This document shows, piece after piece, positions 36,471 through 46,500 of a DNA stretch of 64,000 nt; positions within the stretch are counted from its first letter, which is position 1; each line of letters opens with the position of its first letter. Where the stretch lies: positions 30,801-94,800 of the forward strand of contig JAEZJK010000042.1 in the NCBI GenBank assembly GCA_023415835.1, in the 5' to 3' direction. Source of the DNA: Bacillota bacterium. GTDB taxonomy: Bacteria; Bacillota; UBA4882; UBA8346. The notes beneath the pieces were generated by a model, which saw only the letters and a program-made list of their open reading frames with translations, was not told the DNA's origin and searched no databases. The translations under genes and the position numbers were made by a program.

Positions 36471-36515
36471 TTATTCTGGGAATACGGGTTAATTAACATT
36501 AACATTAGTATTGTT

Positions 36516-36546
36516 AAAAAAGCACAATTAAAATTTGTGCTTTTTT
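36516..36546 (+). terminator. Terminator after the DUF4412-like gene
   Basis: AAAAAAGCACAA (36516-36527) pairs with TTGTGCTTTTTT (36535-36546). Confidence 0.85.
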
Positions 36547-36752
36547 AGGTAAGGTTGAATTACTGGGGAGGATTTTTGGTATTTCTACTGAATTTATATA
36601 TTTAAAGCCAATAGTGTTAAATCATAGAATTTTCATTGATTTAGTTTATTTTGTATTTTAGGGGGATTGTGCGATGGATGACCTGATGGCCCGCAACAGG
36701 GGTTTCGAACCGTAAATCGCTGTCTACCGGCCAAGTTATAGGATTCGGGCTC

Positions 36753-37418
36753 TTGATTTTGATGTTCAATATATTTATTCAAATAGTTTTACTGTTGGGG
36801 TTGATTATATTCGCGGCAATCGGTGGTTCGCCCTCAACGGTGGATGGGATCGTGGAAAGCGGATTCTACCTGGCCTTGGCAACGTTTTTAAGTGGGATTA
36901 CCGGTACGGCCTTAATTATCTGGATTACCCGGTATTATCAAGGCGGCTCTTTTTTGGAATATTTGGGGTTAACTAGGATTTCATTGAAACAATTAGGCTT
37001 TTGGTTGGCAATTTGCGTAATTTATTTGATTCTCAGCGATACTTGCACTTACCTCCTGAACAGACCGATTGTTCCTGAATATATGTTTAATGCGGTCAAA
37101 ACCGCAAGGTTTCCTTTGCTTTTGTATATCGCTTTAATAGTGGCCGCCCCAGTGTTTGAGGAACTCTTTTTTAGAGGGTTTTTATTAAAAGGGTTTAGCC
37201 TTTCATGGGTAAAACCGGTTGGAGCCGTTGTTTTGACCTCCTTATGTTGGTCGCTCCTACACCTTCAGTATGATTGGTATGGGATACTGCTGATTTTTTT
37301 GGGAGGGTTGCTTTATGGGTTTGCTAGGCTGCGAACCGGCTCGATTTATGTGACCATTGCGATGCATGCCTTTCAAAATATAGTTGCAACAGTGGAAACG
37401 CTGATTATGATGAAGTAA
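36753..37418 (+). CDS. CPBP family intramembrane metalloprotease, 5' end probably frameshifted
   Basis: Rce1/CPBP (Abi) membrane protease of 221 aa with about seven helices. Catalytic motifs: APVFEELFFRGFLLKG (EExxR), then SLLHLQYD (His) and IAMHAFQN (HxxxN). This frame has no ribosome binding site at its TTG (36753) or ATG (36762). Upstream, an ATG at 36674 with GGGGG before it encodes MDDLMARNRGFEP and then TAA. Skipping one base (36710) would join it to RKSLSTGQVIGFGLLIL in the CPBP frame. So the real gene is likely 36674-37418 with a one-base insertion, by mutation or assembly error. Family role: prenyl-protein or bacteriocin-immunity-type proteolysis; substrate unknown. Confidence 0.78.
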   Translation: MILMFNIFIQIVLLLGLIIFAAIGGSPSTVDGIVESGFYLALATFLSGITGTALIIWITRYYQGGSFLEYLGLTRISLKQLGFWLAICVIYLILSDTCTYLLNRPIVPEYMFNAVKTARFPLLLYIALIVAAPVFEELFFRGFLLKGFSLSWVKPVGAVVLTSLCWSLLHLQYDWYGILLIFLGGLLYGFARLRTGSIYVTIAMHAFQNIVATVETLIMMK

Positions 37419-37858
37419 GTAGTTAATGGTCCGGCAGGAATTGCATTGGGATTTAGAAAGGTATGGTCAGGTTCTCTTGAAATATATTCCGAGTCCGCTC
37501 AGGCCTTTTTTGGGTATTTGAATAGGTTACCGAAATTCTAAGAGCATATGACGCCTGATAATAGTTACGGGGGTAAATAAATGCGGTTTTGGGTATATTT
37601 TGTGCGCTGGTTCTTGGTTAATCGATCAGTTTTAATTTGTCTTGTGGACAAATATCGCACCGTCATTACTAAATCTATTCTTACACCTAAAGGGGACAAT
37701 GGGGATAAGGGCGCCTAAAATTTTTCACGATCTATCTGCGGTGAATTAACCCATTTAAAACTTATGGTTGCGCCTAAATAGGGATGACGGCCAAAAACTG
37801 GCTATTGACATCTTTTATTGGTTTTGGTATATTATTATTTGTCACTTGACGGCTAAAT
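37419..37858. other. Gene-free region before tRNA-Ala
   Basis: About 440 bp without a credible gene, repeat or riboswitch; presumably contains the tRNA promoter. Confidence 0.35.
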
Positions 37859-37934
<76 letters not shown>

Positions 37935-38276
37935 TAAGAATATCAAGGGTTTCCGAGGTTTCGGGGACCATTTTTTCATGCCTGAAAATAGCTCCATCTA
38001 CCATTTTTACAACTAAAATCTGCAAATGTTGTATTTCCAAGGGTTTAATTTACTTTTTTCTTTCTTTGAAAATCCGCTCAGTTTGTCCGCAGCTTTCGCT
38101 ACGTCTTAAGCCTGTCCCAAAATCGGTAACATAAACAGGATACCATGGATCATATAATGACGCGCTCCGTCCACGGCGGCGGAGTTTTTATCTTGCCTTT
38201 TCTATCTTTATTCCCAGGTCTCTATAATGATATAATTAAGCTAAAAATTTGACAAAATTAGAGAAAATTATTTACA
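37935..38276. other. Region after tRNA-Ala; possible old integration junction
   Basis: No gene. The sequence just past the tRNA (AAGGGTTTCCGAGGTTTCGG) and a later TTTGTCCGCA are of the kind often left beside tRNA genes by integrative elements, but no integrase or second att copy was found, so this stays speculative. Confidence 0.25.
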
Positions 38277-40727
38277 TTGGACCACGAAGAAAGAAAGGAT
38301 TGGTTCAAAATAAACTCTATAACATCTCTTTACACCTGGCTGGTATTCATGGCTATCATAATTCTAAGCGCATTGGCGGCAATTGCATGGCGGAACCGGA
38401 CGGTTTCGGGAGCCGCGCCTTTCGCGGTAGTGATGATCGCCCTCACCCAATATATTATCGGAACATATATCAATACTAATACAATCGTGATCCGGGAGAA
38501 GTTATTTTGGTCTTATTATTACGTTTCAGCCGCTTTTCTCTTCGGGTTGGCCTGGTTTGTCATGGCTTTGAAGATGTCCGGTTACGGGAAACGGTTTCAA
38601 AACCGGGTAATTTGGTTGATGAGTACACTTTCAGTCATATGTCTTGGTTTAATGGTTACCAACAGCTATCACGGTTGGTATATGCGTAATCCTCGGGTCG
38701 AATTCAATCAGATCAACGGAGAGCGGGGATTTGCCTATTGGCTGCTGGTAGGGGTGATTTATTTGCTGATAGGTTGGGGGACGGCAATTTTCGGGCAGCG
38801 TTTTATAAAAACATCCGGCTGGCGGCGGCGCCAGGCTGGTGTTATGTTTGCGGGGGCTTTACCGGGTCTAGCGATGGCAATTGTACTTACGGCCTGGCGA
38901 ATGTGCCACCTTCACCAACCCTTGCCTTTAGGATTACTGCTATTATTACCGCTTGGGGTAACAGTCTGGATTTTTAGTTGGGGTGCTTTACGCTTGCGTT
39001 TCTTCGATGTCATGCCCATGGCTTTGACGACAGCAGCCCAGAATATGGGAGATGGCCTGGTGGTTATCGATCAAAACGATTATATCATCGAGCTTAATTC
39101 TGACGCCCAAAAGTTAATGGGCGGCCCGAAATTGGAGATTATCGGAGATAAATTTACAGATGCATTTAGGGCTTATCCCCGTTTGGCGGAACTCGCAGCC
39201 AAAAGAAAAACGGAAACAATCGAGGATTACCTGGAGCTTAACGGGGAACGAAGGGATTACCGGATCCACATTACTCCCCTGGTGAACCGGCGGGGTCGCT
39301 ATCTTGGTAAAGCCCTTGTCTTACAAGACATCACCATCCAGAAACAGGTCCAGGATCAACTGCTGGAACAGCAAAAGGCGTTGTCGGTCCTGACGGAACG
39401 GGAGCGGCTCAGCCGGGAACTTCATGACAGCATGGGCCAGGTTTTAGGTTATGTCAACATCCAGATCCAAAACATCCGGGACAAACTTAACGGCAGCCAT
39501 GATGGGAAAGTTGAAGGCGATTTGGCGCGCTTGTCCCAGGTGGTGGAAGAGGCCAATGCCGAAATCCGGGAATTTATTTCCGAGGTCAAGTCCTCCTTGC
39601 TCTTTAAACAGGGTTTCTTTGCTTCCCTGCAGCAATATCTGGATCATTTTCAAGCGAATTTTCAGATTCCGGTGGTCATGGAAAATCCGGAGCGATTGAG
39701 TGATCAGGAACTGGACCCGGCGGCTCAGGTCCAACTATTCCGGATTATTCAGGAGGCCCTGGCCAATGTGCGTAAACACGCCAAGGCCACCACGGTAACT
39801 GTATGCTTCACCAAAGAGGCTGCCCGGGACCTGATTCGAATCACCGTTATTGATAATGGAATAGGTTTTAAACAGGAAACCCCAAAAACGGGGCGTCATT
39901 ATGGGTTGGAGATCATGAGCGAGCGGGCCGTTCATGCCGGGGGGAAAGCCCGGGTTGATTCAGCCCCGGGCCGGGGCACTCAAGTGATCATTGAACTTCC
40001 GGCTGCCGCTAAACAAATCCGCCTCGAGAGTTCCGGCGGAGAAATGGCGGCGGCCAAAAGCAGCCCGTTATTGTTGGTGGATGATCATTTTTTATTTCTG
40101 GAAGGTTTGCAAAAGTTGCTGGAGAGCAGAGGTTTTTTGGTGGCCGGTATTGCCAGGGACGGTTTGGAGGCGCTGGAAAAAGCCCAGATCTTGCGCCCGG
40201 CCATCATCTTAATGGATCTGCAGATGCCCGGTTGTGACGGTCTGGCTGCCACCCGCCTGATCAAAGCAAAACTGCCGGAGACCAAAATCGTGATGTTGAC
40301 AATGTCCGACCGGGAGGAAGATCTTTTTGAAGCCATCCGCAGCGGCGCTTGCGGTTACTTGTTAAAAGGGCTGCGGGCCGAAGAATTGATCGAGCAGCTT
40401 GATGGCCTGGCCAGCGGTGAAATGGCGCTTTCTCCTGGTCTGGCGGCCAAGGTGATGCAGGAATTTCATATCGATGAAGTTGCCGCCGTCGCGGAAGCGG
40501 AGGCCAAGGAACCGGCAGCCAAACTGACGCCCAAGCAAGCCGAAGTATTGGGTCTAATCGCCGGCGGCTTGACTTATAAGGAAGTCGCCGCCCGGCTGGG
40601 CCTGAGTGAACGGACGGTTAAATATCATATGGGCGAGATCCTGGAAAGGCTGCACCTGAAAAACCGGAACGAGGTGGAGCTATACGCCAGGAAGATGGTA
40701 TTGGGCCCGGAAAAGAAAGAAGGATAA
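38277..40727 (+). CDS. Fused sensor histidine kinase - response regulator - LuxR HTH
   Basis: 816-aa protein that combines a whole two-component system. An N-terminal membrane sensor of about seven helices (1-235, HisKA_7TM-like) is followed by a PAS domain (about 240-355: [20 protein letters not shown]). HisKA_3 has [16 protein letters not shown] (His of the NarX/DesK type), and HATPase_c has [19 protein letters not shown] and [10 protein letters not shown]. The receiver (about 600-715) has [12 protein letters not shown] and phospho-Asp [10 protein letters not shown]. The LuxR/NarL HTH (about 745-805) has [15 protein letters not shown] and [19 protein letters not shown]. Normally kinase and regulator are two proteins. 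The TTG start is weak and may lie slightly downstream. It heads the accessory region; targets unknown. Confidence 0.9.
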   Translation: MDHEERKDWFKINSITSLYTWLVFMAIIILSALAAIAWRNRTVSGAAPFAVVMIALTQYIIGTYINTNTIVIREKLFWSYYYVSAAFLFGLAWFVMALKMSGYGKRFQNRVIWLMSTLSVICLGLMVTNSYHGWYMRNPRVEFNQINGERGFAYWLLVGVIYLLIGWGTAIFGQRFIKTSGWRRRQAGVMFAGALPGLAMAIVLTAWRMCHLHQPLPLGLLLLLPLGVTVWIFSWGALRLRFFDVMPMALTTAAQNMGDGLVVIDQNDYIIELNSDAQKLMGGPKLEIIGDKFTDAFRAYPRLAELAAKRKTETIEDYLELNGERRDYRIHITPLVNRRGRYLGKALVLQDITIQKQVQDQLLEQQKALSVLTERERLSRELHDSMGQVLGYVNIQIQNIRDKLNGSHDGKVEGDLARLSQVVEEANAEIREFISEVKSSLLFKQGFFASLQQYLDHFQANFQIPVVMENPERLSDQELDPAAQVQLFRIIQEALANVRKHAKATTVTVCFTKEAARDLIRITVIDNGIGFKQETPKTGRHYGLEIMSERAVHAGGKARVDSAPGRGTQVIIELPAAAKQIRLESSGGEMAAAKSSPLLLVDDHFLFLEGLQKLLESRGFLVAGIARDGLEALEKAQILRPAIILMDLQMPGCDGLAATRLIKAKLPETKIVMLTMSDREEDLFEAIRSGACGYLLKGLRAEELIEQLDGLASGEMALSPGLAAKVMQEFHIDEVAAVAEAEAKEPAAKLTPKQAEVLGLIAGGLTYKEVAARLGLSERTVKYHMGEILERLHLKNRNEVELYARKMVLGPEKKEG

Positions 40728-40755
40728 CCGGATAGGATTGCGTCAAGGTTAAAGC

Positions 40756-40885
40756 TACCCTATCCCTGAAAAGGGGATTCGCCAATCCTTTGCAGGTCTT
40801 TTGGTTTGGAGTTTTTTGATGGTTTTAACTTGCAACGTCCGGCTGGTTCCCTTCCAGGGATAGGGTCTTTTTTTAGACCGGCAAC
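40756..40885 (+). terminator. Long-armed stem-loop after the fused kinase
   Basis: ACCCTATCCCT (about 40756) pairs with AGGGATAGGGT (about 40856-40866), enclosing about 90 nt that can fold further, and is followed by CTTTTTTT. It works as a terminator by layout, but the large internal loop is unusual and could be a small RNA. Confidence 0.5.
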
Positions 40886-40950
40886 GGCTGGTATTCTCCG
40901 GCTTGAAGAGAGCCGTAAAGATGGCGGAGTAGAGACTTGAAAATTGAGTC

Positions 40951-41247
40951 AATAATTATTCTACCAGCCTTTTTATCAAAAAGTACAGGAGTCTTCAAGG
41001 GACCCTGTACTTTTTTTTTGCCAAAGTACAGTATTCAATTTTTTAAAATTAGTTTAAAATGAGCCGTGATTTTAGGTCAGGCATAAGGCGTGGGACAAGA
41101 GGCGAGAGTGGGTTAAAAAGCGAGCATTGGTTTTGTGTTTGGTCATCCTGATCTAACCGGAAACCTGTTGCCTGTTCCCTAAACTGAAGTTTTTACTCAT
41201 GCCTCACGCCCCGTGCCTTATGCCTAATAAAAAAGGAGTTGTTCAAG
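40951..41247. repeat. R repeat, copy 1
   Basis: About 300 bp with a fixed order: terminator hairpin AAAAAGTACAGG/CCTGTACTTTTT, GCCAAAGTACAGTATTCAAT, GAGCCGTGATTTTAGGTCAG, then a long inverted pair AGGCATAAGGCGTGGG (41079) with CCCCGTGCCTTATGCCT (41209), then an AAAGGAGTTGTTCAAG ribosome binding site and a lipoprotein start. Copies 2-5 lie at 48.4, 53.2, 55.6 and 57.4 kb. Confidence 0.85.
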
Positions 41248-41289
41248 ATGAAAAAAATTAGTCATGCTGTTCTATATAAGTTGAATTAA
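41248..41289 (+). pseudogene. Lipoprotein signal-peptide remnant cut by a palindromic insertion
   Basis: ATG AAA AAA ATT AGT CAT GCT GTT gives MKKISHAVL, matching the starts MKKLSHTVL and MKKLSHVVL of the copies at 53.5 and 55.9 kb. The frame then runs into the 91-bp inverted-repeat element and stops at YKLN. No lipobox remains and downstream sequence is unrelated. Confidence 0.72.
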
Positions 41290-41362
41290 ATTTTGATTAT
41301 ACATCATTTCCTTAAGGCCGGAAATGATGGTGAGACTAAGGAATTTAATTCATCCTATATAG
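41272..41362. mobile_element. 91-bp palindromic MITE-like insertion
   Basis: Terminal inverted repeats CTATATAAGTTGAATTAAATT (41272) and AATTTAATTCATCCTATATAG (41342-41362) differ at two positions. An inner hairpin CATCATTTCC/GGAAATGATG lies between. No coding capacity. It interrupts a lipoprotein signal sequence. Confidence 0.72.
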
Positions 41363-41450
41363 TTTTTATTTTGGCAATTACAGAGATTTACCAGTATGTT
41401 TGAAAACAGTTGGCTATCTTTTGGCCAAATTTAGCAATGAGGTGAATTAT

Positions 41451-42005
41451 ATGAATCAGTTACGGGATATAAGGCATCAGTTTCTAGGTGAGATTCGGTT
41501 ATACGCATTTGATTTTGTTCCGGATGGTTGGATGCCCTGTGAGGGACAGCTTCTGCCGATTCGGGAGTATGATCTTTTACACAACTTTTTGGGGGACATT
41601 TATGGAGGCGACGGCTTAATCACTTTTGGCCTGCCTAATTTAAATTTAAATTTTCGGGAAGAGGCTTTGCCGGGGGCTGTGCCGATGCGGGACAAGGGCA
41701 TTCATTACTGCATCGCGGTGCAGGGAGAAAGTATCGAAAGCTTGGGAGAAAATTATTTCATTAGCCAAATCAATTTTTTCCCATACTCAAAATCGCCGAT
41801 CAGTGATTTTGATAATCACTGGCTGCCTTGTGATGGCAGAATGCTTGATGTTGGTTCCTACGGAGCATTATTTAGAATAATTGGAAACAAATTCGGCGGA
41901 GATGGGAAAAGCAAATTTGCCCTGCCCAACCTGCCGGACAGCGGGGATCGTACTGGTTATTGCAAATATTATATTTGCTTTGAAGGTGTCTATCCGCACC
42001 ATTGA
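41451..42005 (+). CDS. Protein with two tandem phage-tail-collar domains
   Basis: Protein of 184 aa with two copies of the tail-collar (Microcystis MdpB-like) domain. Domain 1 (about 10-95): FLGEIRLYAFDFVPDGWMPC, EGQLLPI, YGGDG and TFGLPNL. Domain 2 (about 110-175): QINFFPYSKSPI, WLPCDGRML, IGNKFGGDG and FALPNLP. ATG 41451 is chosen for the GAGGTGA upstream; the longer frame start at 41400 has none. No signal peptide. Such proteins are found at phage tails, in contractile-type particles and as stand-alone proteins of unknown role. There is no other phage gene here. Confidence 0.82.
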   Translation: MNQLRDIRHQFLGEIRLYAFDFVPDGWMPCEGQLLPIREYDLLHNFLGDIYGGDGLITFGLPNLNLNFREEALPGAVPMRDKGIHYCIAVQGESIESLGENYFISQINFFPYSKSPISDFDNHWLPCDGRMLDVGSYGALFRIIGNKFGGDGKSKFALPNLPDSGDRTGYCKYYICFEGVYPHH

Positions 42006-42040
42006 TTACGGGTTTAGGATTTTGTAAAGGAGGCTTATAA

Positions 42041-42301
42041 ATGGAGAATGGAAAAAATTCTTACCTTGGACAAATCAATTTTTACCCATATGCTAACCCC
42101 GATCCCGACTGGTTGGCTTGCGACGGCAAAATACTTAATATATCTTCCTACCCGGCTTTATTTCAGCTAATCGGAAATAAATTCGGCGGAGACGGCATCA
42201 GCAACTTTGCATTACCCGACCTGAGGGGCGCCGAGCCGCTGCCGAACTGCGGCTGTTTTTATATTTGCGTATATGGTATATATCCAACAAAGCCGCAGTG
42301 A
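42041..42301 (+). CDS. Small single tail-collar-domain protein
   Basis: Protein of 86 aa consisting of one tail-collar domain: YLGQINFYPYANPDPDWLAC, DGKILNISSYPALF, IGNKFGGDGISNFALPDLRG, and a C-terminal CFYICVYGIYP that closely matches the end of the preceding protein (YYICFEGVYP). It therefore looks like a partial duplicate of the upstream domain 2. GGAGG at about 42030 precedes the ATG. Not secreted by any visible signal. Confidence 0.8.
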   Translation: MENGKNSYLGQINFYPYANPDPDWLACDGKILNISSYPALFQLIGNKFGGDGISNFALPDLRGAEPLPNCGCFYICVYGIYPTKPQ

Positions 42302-42399
42302 TTACCGGTTTGATGATTAAAAAAGTCGTTTCAAAGCTGTCTGCCAAAAATTAACGACCGGGCGGCGGATGATGGAAAAATATGAAAGGACGGAAAACA

Positions 42400-43419
42400 A
42401 TGTCTGATATCAATATTGCCGAAAATAAACCCGCCATGGCCAGTAATTCCATGCTACCTTATAACGCCCAAAAGGCGGTTGACGGGGTGCTTGCGCCACT
42501 GAACCGGTGGATGGGATTTTCGCCATCGGTAAAGCCGGAGCCTATGTGGTTAATGGTTAATCTGGGAGCCGATTACTGGATCGGCCGTTGGGTGGTGTCG
42601 CATATGGGAGCGGTAGGCTGGCCTCCCGATAATAACATGTGCGATTACCGGTTTAAGGTGAATGGGCATGATGTAGATGAAGTGAAGGATAATAATAGCT
42701 CTAAGAGCGACCGGACTTTGGCAACTGCCGTAAAGGGCAACTTTGTCCAGGTATATGTGACCAAAGGGCTGCGCTGCAATCCCAAATATGCCGCGATCGT
42801 GGAGCTGGAGGTGTACGAAGCGCCCAATCCGCCTTATTTATCCAACTTGACGATCAGTCAGGGCGTGTTATCTCCGGATTTTTCCAGCAAAACGTATAAT
42901 TATACCGCGAGTGTTCCAAATAACGTGAGTTCAATTACAGTAACTCCGACTGCCGCAGCAGGTGGCGCCGCAATTAAAGTAAACGGTCAAAAAGCAATAA
43001 ACGGCCAAGCTTTTGGGCCAATCTGCCTAGCCGTGGGAGATAATACAATTTGTATCGATGTCACTTCTTCCGGTATGGAGGAAAAATATACGATTAACGT
43101 AACCAGAGAAGGAGGACAAGTATACCTCAGCAATCTGGCGATAAAAACCGATATGGATGATATTGTGGCTTTGAACCCTCCGTTTAACAGTATAACGCTA
43201 AATTATACCACAAGTGTGGATAATGGCGTGAGTTATGTAACGGTTAAACCTACGGCATCCGGCGCTACAATAAAGGTAAACGGCATAACCGTGCCAAGCG
43301 GCAGCACCTCACCAAACATTGGCCTAAATACGGGAAACAACGCAATAACAATCGAGGTAACCCCTTCGGGGGGCGGCGTTTCCACTAATTACAGTATTAT
43401 CATTAATAAAAGCTTATAA
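42400..43419 (+). CDS. Discoidin-like plus two cadherin-like beta-sandwich domains
   Basis: Protein of 339 aa. Residues 1-140 resemble an F5/8 type C (discoidin) carbohydrate-binding domain: AENKPAMASNSMLPYNAQKA, VDGVLAPLNRWMG, WLMVNLGADYWIGRWVVSHM and VELEVYE. Two cadherin-like beta-sandwich domains (PF12733-like) follow: LSNLTISQGVLSPDFSSKTY with NYTASVPNNVSSITVTPTA, and LSNLAIKTDM with LNYTTSVDNGVSYVTVKPTA. ATG 42400 (GGACGG upstream) is favoured over 42382. It lacks a signal peptide although all these domains usually work outside the cell. Confidence 0.75.
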   Translation: MSDINIAENKPAMASNSMLPYNAQKAVDGVLAPLNRWMGFSPSVKPEPMWLMVNLGADYWIGRWVVSHMGAVGWPPDNNMCDYRFKVNGHDVDEVKDNNSSKSDRTLATAVKGNFVQVYVTKGLRCNPKYAAIVELEVYEAPNPPYLSNLTISQGVLSPDFSSKTYNYTASVPNNVSSITVTPTAAAGGAAIKVNGQKAINGQAFGPICLAVGDNTICIDVTSSGMEEKYTINVTREGGQVYLSNLAIKTDMDDIVALNPPFNSITLNYTTSVDNGVSYVTVKPTASGATIKVNGITVPSGSTSPNIGLNTGNNAITIEVTPSGGGVSTNYSIIINKSL

Positions 43420-43434
43420 TATTGCAGTTATCCC

Positions 43435-43466
43435 ATCCGGAAGATGATTTTGCTCATCTTCCGGAT
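43435..43466 (+). terminator. Stem-loop after the discoidin-like gene
   Basis: Perfect 13-bp stem ATCCGGAAGATGA / TCATCTTCCGGAT with loop TTTTGC. The following T-rich tract is weak, so termination may be partial. Confidence 0.65.
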
Positions 43467-43560
43467 ACTTGGTATTTTCTACAGTTTTATTGAGATTTGA
43501 CTTTCAATTATTAAATCTTTTTCGGTCCCAGCGCTTTAGCCAATGAAGGAGGGGAACAAA

Positions 43561-46500
43561 GTGAAAAATCATTTTTTAAGAATCGGACTTACCGTTATTT
43601 CGGCCATAATTGTTCTATCAGTCGGCTTTTTACCGGGGGAAGGATTGATTCCGGCAAGCGCCGCAACTGATCCGATCTGGACTTTTGTTGGTTGCAACGG
43701 TTCAAACTGCATTAATTACGACTCGAATAAGGGAGCCCAATATCCGGCAATAACAACTTTTAAGAATGAATTATATGCAATTTGGGATGAGGACTCAAAA
43801 ATTCGAGTAAAACTATATCGGGAAGGCAGTGGATGGATTCAAGCCGGAACTCCCAATCCGCTAAACCGTGATGGAACTCACACTGCCGAAAATGTGTGTC
43901 TGATGGTGTATAATGAAAAACTTTATGCTGCATGGGATGAGTATACTGAAGTTATAGGTGGAACAGCTCAAATACACGTAAGCGAATACAACGGGATTTC
44001 ATGGACAGCTGCAGATGGACCAAATGGTTGTTTAAATTTTGGAGTAACGGCGAATGCTTACAGACCTTCATTGGCGGTATATAATGGCAATCTCTATGCG
44101 GCTTGGAGCGAAGTGACAAATCACGGCAATAATCTAATAAGGGTCAGCAAATATGATGGATCCGGGTGGAATTTGATAGATCAAAACGGATCGAACGGAT
44201 CAATAAACGGATCAAACGGAATTAATTACAATTCAGACTATATAGCGGACTATCCGGTTCTTGCTGCGTATAACAATAGATTATATGCGGCATGGCAAGA
44301 GTATAACGATTCCGGAAAGTGGCAAGTTATTGTAAAAAGCTATGATGGGAACAGTACCGGGACTTGGAACCTTGTCGATGACGGGGTGGGAGATGTCGGA
44401 TTAAATTGCAACAGTTCCAATAATGCTCAAAATCCCACTATTATCGAATACAATGGGGCTCTTTACTGCGCCTGGGAAGAAAAGACGTTGACGTATGCCC
44501 AAATTCATGTAAAAAAATATAATGGTTCAACCTGGGCATATGTAAAGGATAGCGGTGATGCGGGTTGGAATTATAATAGCGGACGCCCTGCTGCATCTCC
44601 GACATTTTGTGTTTTTAACCGTTCGCTTTATGTTTCGTGGGGAGAAACAGCAACAGTATCAACACCAACCGGATCCGTAAACAAAAAACAAATCCGGATA
44701 GCGAAATATAATAGCGATACCGATACTATATCTTTTTTCGATGGTAATAACACAACCGGTTTAAATAAAGATAATGCGCAGAGCGCAGAATATCCTGCGC
44801 TTGCCGTTTTTAACGGGGATCTGTGCGTCGCCTGGCAAGAATATAATGCGACGACAGGCTTTGATCAAATTTTGGTAAAAAAGAGCCCGATACCGGCAGC
44901 CATTATTTCCACAAACATTGCTGACGGAACATATGGACCCGGTAAACCATTAGATATAAACATTACATTTAACAAACCCGTATCGGTTACCGGAACTCCT
45001 TACATTCCAATTACGTTGAAAATCGGCTTGGGGACAGCGGCGACGGTAAATGCCACTTACGTAAATGGTTCGGGACCAACCGATTTGGTATTCCGGTATA
45101 CCGTAAATAGCGGTGATCAAGATAGCGATGGGATAGAATTGGGAAGTAATCCTGCTATTACTCTTGGAACCGGTGGAATAATCAAAGACCAGGCCGCCGG
45201 TTTGGACGCCGATCTTAACTTGAATGCTCTTCCAGCTACCACCGGAGTATTGGTGGATGGAGTCAAACCAACTGTAAGCATCACCAGTACCGCCGGTAGT
45301 CCGACTGAAGTGTCCCCGATCCCGGTGACTATTACCTTCAGCGAAGCGGTAACCGATTTTGGATTGAATGATATCGCGGTCACCAATGGAAATATGAGCA
45401 ATTTTAACGGCAGTGGAACTACTTACACGGGGGATATCAGTCCGAGCAGTCCGGGAATTGTAACGGTAAATGTTGCAGCCGGTGTAGCCCACGATGCAGC
45501 GGGGAACGGTAATACCGCCGCCTCCCAATTTAGTTGCAACTATAATGGTACGGCAAAATTGACCATTTCAGCGGATATGCCGGTATTGGCCGAATCCAAC
45601 TTGGACGGTAGAAAGATCATTCTCACTTTGGTAGGGACCACCTTTAAAGATAGCACACTTTTGGCCTCAAATTTCACTTTGTATAACATCCCGACAGGTT
45701 TGACCATTACCGGTATTAGCCGTAGCAATAACTCTCAATGTGAAATAACCCTTACGTTTAACGGCAGTATGACCACAAATATCAATGATTTTCATATAAC
45801 CATCGACAGCAGCGTAATAAACAGCGGCGGCAGCGGCTTGATCTCCAATGATTTAACAATTATCGACGATTTATACTCAAATAAACATTATACCAATCCC
45901 AGCGGTAGTGGCGGTGGGAACGGGTCCTACCTGCGGAACTTCCTGACCGCCGGCAATTTCCGCGGCGATCTGATGACAACTTGGAACCATGACGAGTTGA
46001 TTTTGGGCAAAGGAGTAAGCGGCATCAACAGCGATCTCTGGTTCTATTATCCCGGGCTCACCGGCCCCGGAGGATTGATTCCTACCAATACCCCGATCGA
46101 CCGGGCGGAGTTGGTACTCAAAGTTAAAAGCATCAATGGCGATAAATATACTCTCCGTAGAATCAAAATCTATACCATTCCCGACGCCGGTTTGGAACGG
46201 CCATACTTCGGAACGGTTGACGGCCTCCGCAGCGGACTCAACTTCCTGTACCGGGACAACCGGCTGGGCCGGAAAGTCCTTTGGAAGAAAGAGACGGCAA
46301 ATATTTTGGCGGCAGTGACCGCCACGGAACTAAACGATACTTTTGAATACTTGCCGTATGCCTTTGAAGAGAACGGCGAGATGTTCATCAAAGTCGATAT
46401 CACCAAAGCCCTGAAGGCATGGGCGGCTGATCCGGCCAAAAATCAAGGTTGGTATATCCTGAGTGAAGGAGAGGGCAAGGCCGGGGATAGTATATCAATT

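Noticed and set aside
36680..36740. tRNA-like T-loop (GGTTTCGAACC) before the CPBP gene
   Set aside because: T-stem does not pair and no other cloverleaf arms exist.
38249..38479. 76-codon frame overlapping the fused kinase start
   Set aside because: Out of frame with the sensor helices, which already explain the sequence.
41451..43419. Prophage suggested by tail-collar domains
   Set aside because: No capsid, terminase, portal, holin or integrase gene in the window; tail-collar domains also occur outside phages.
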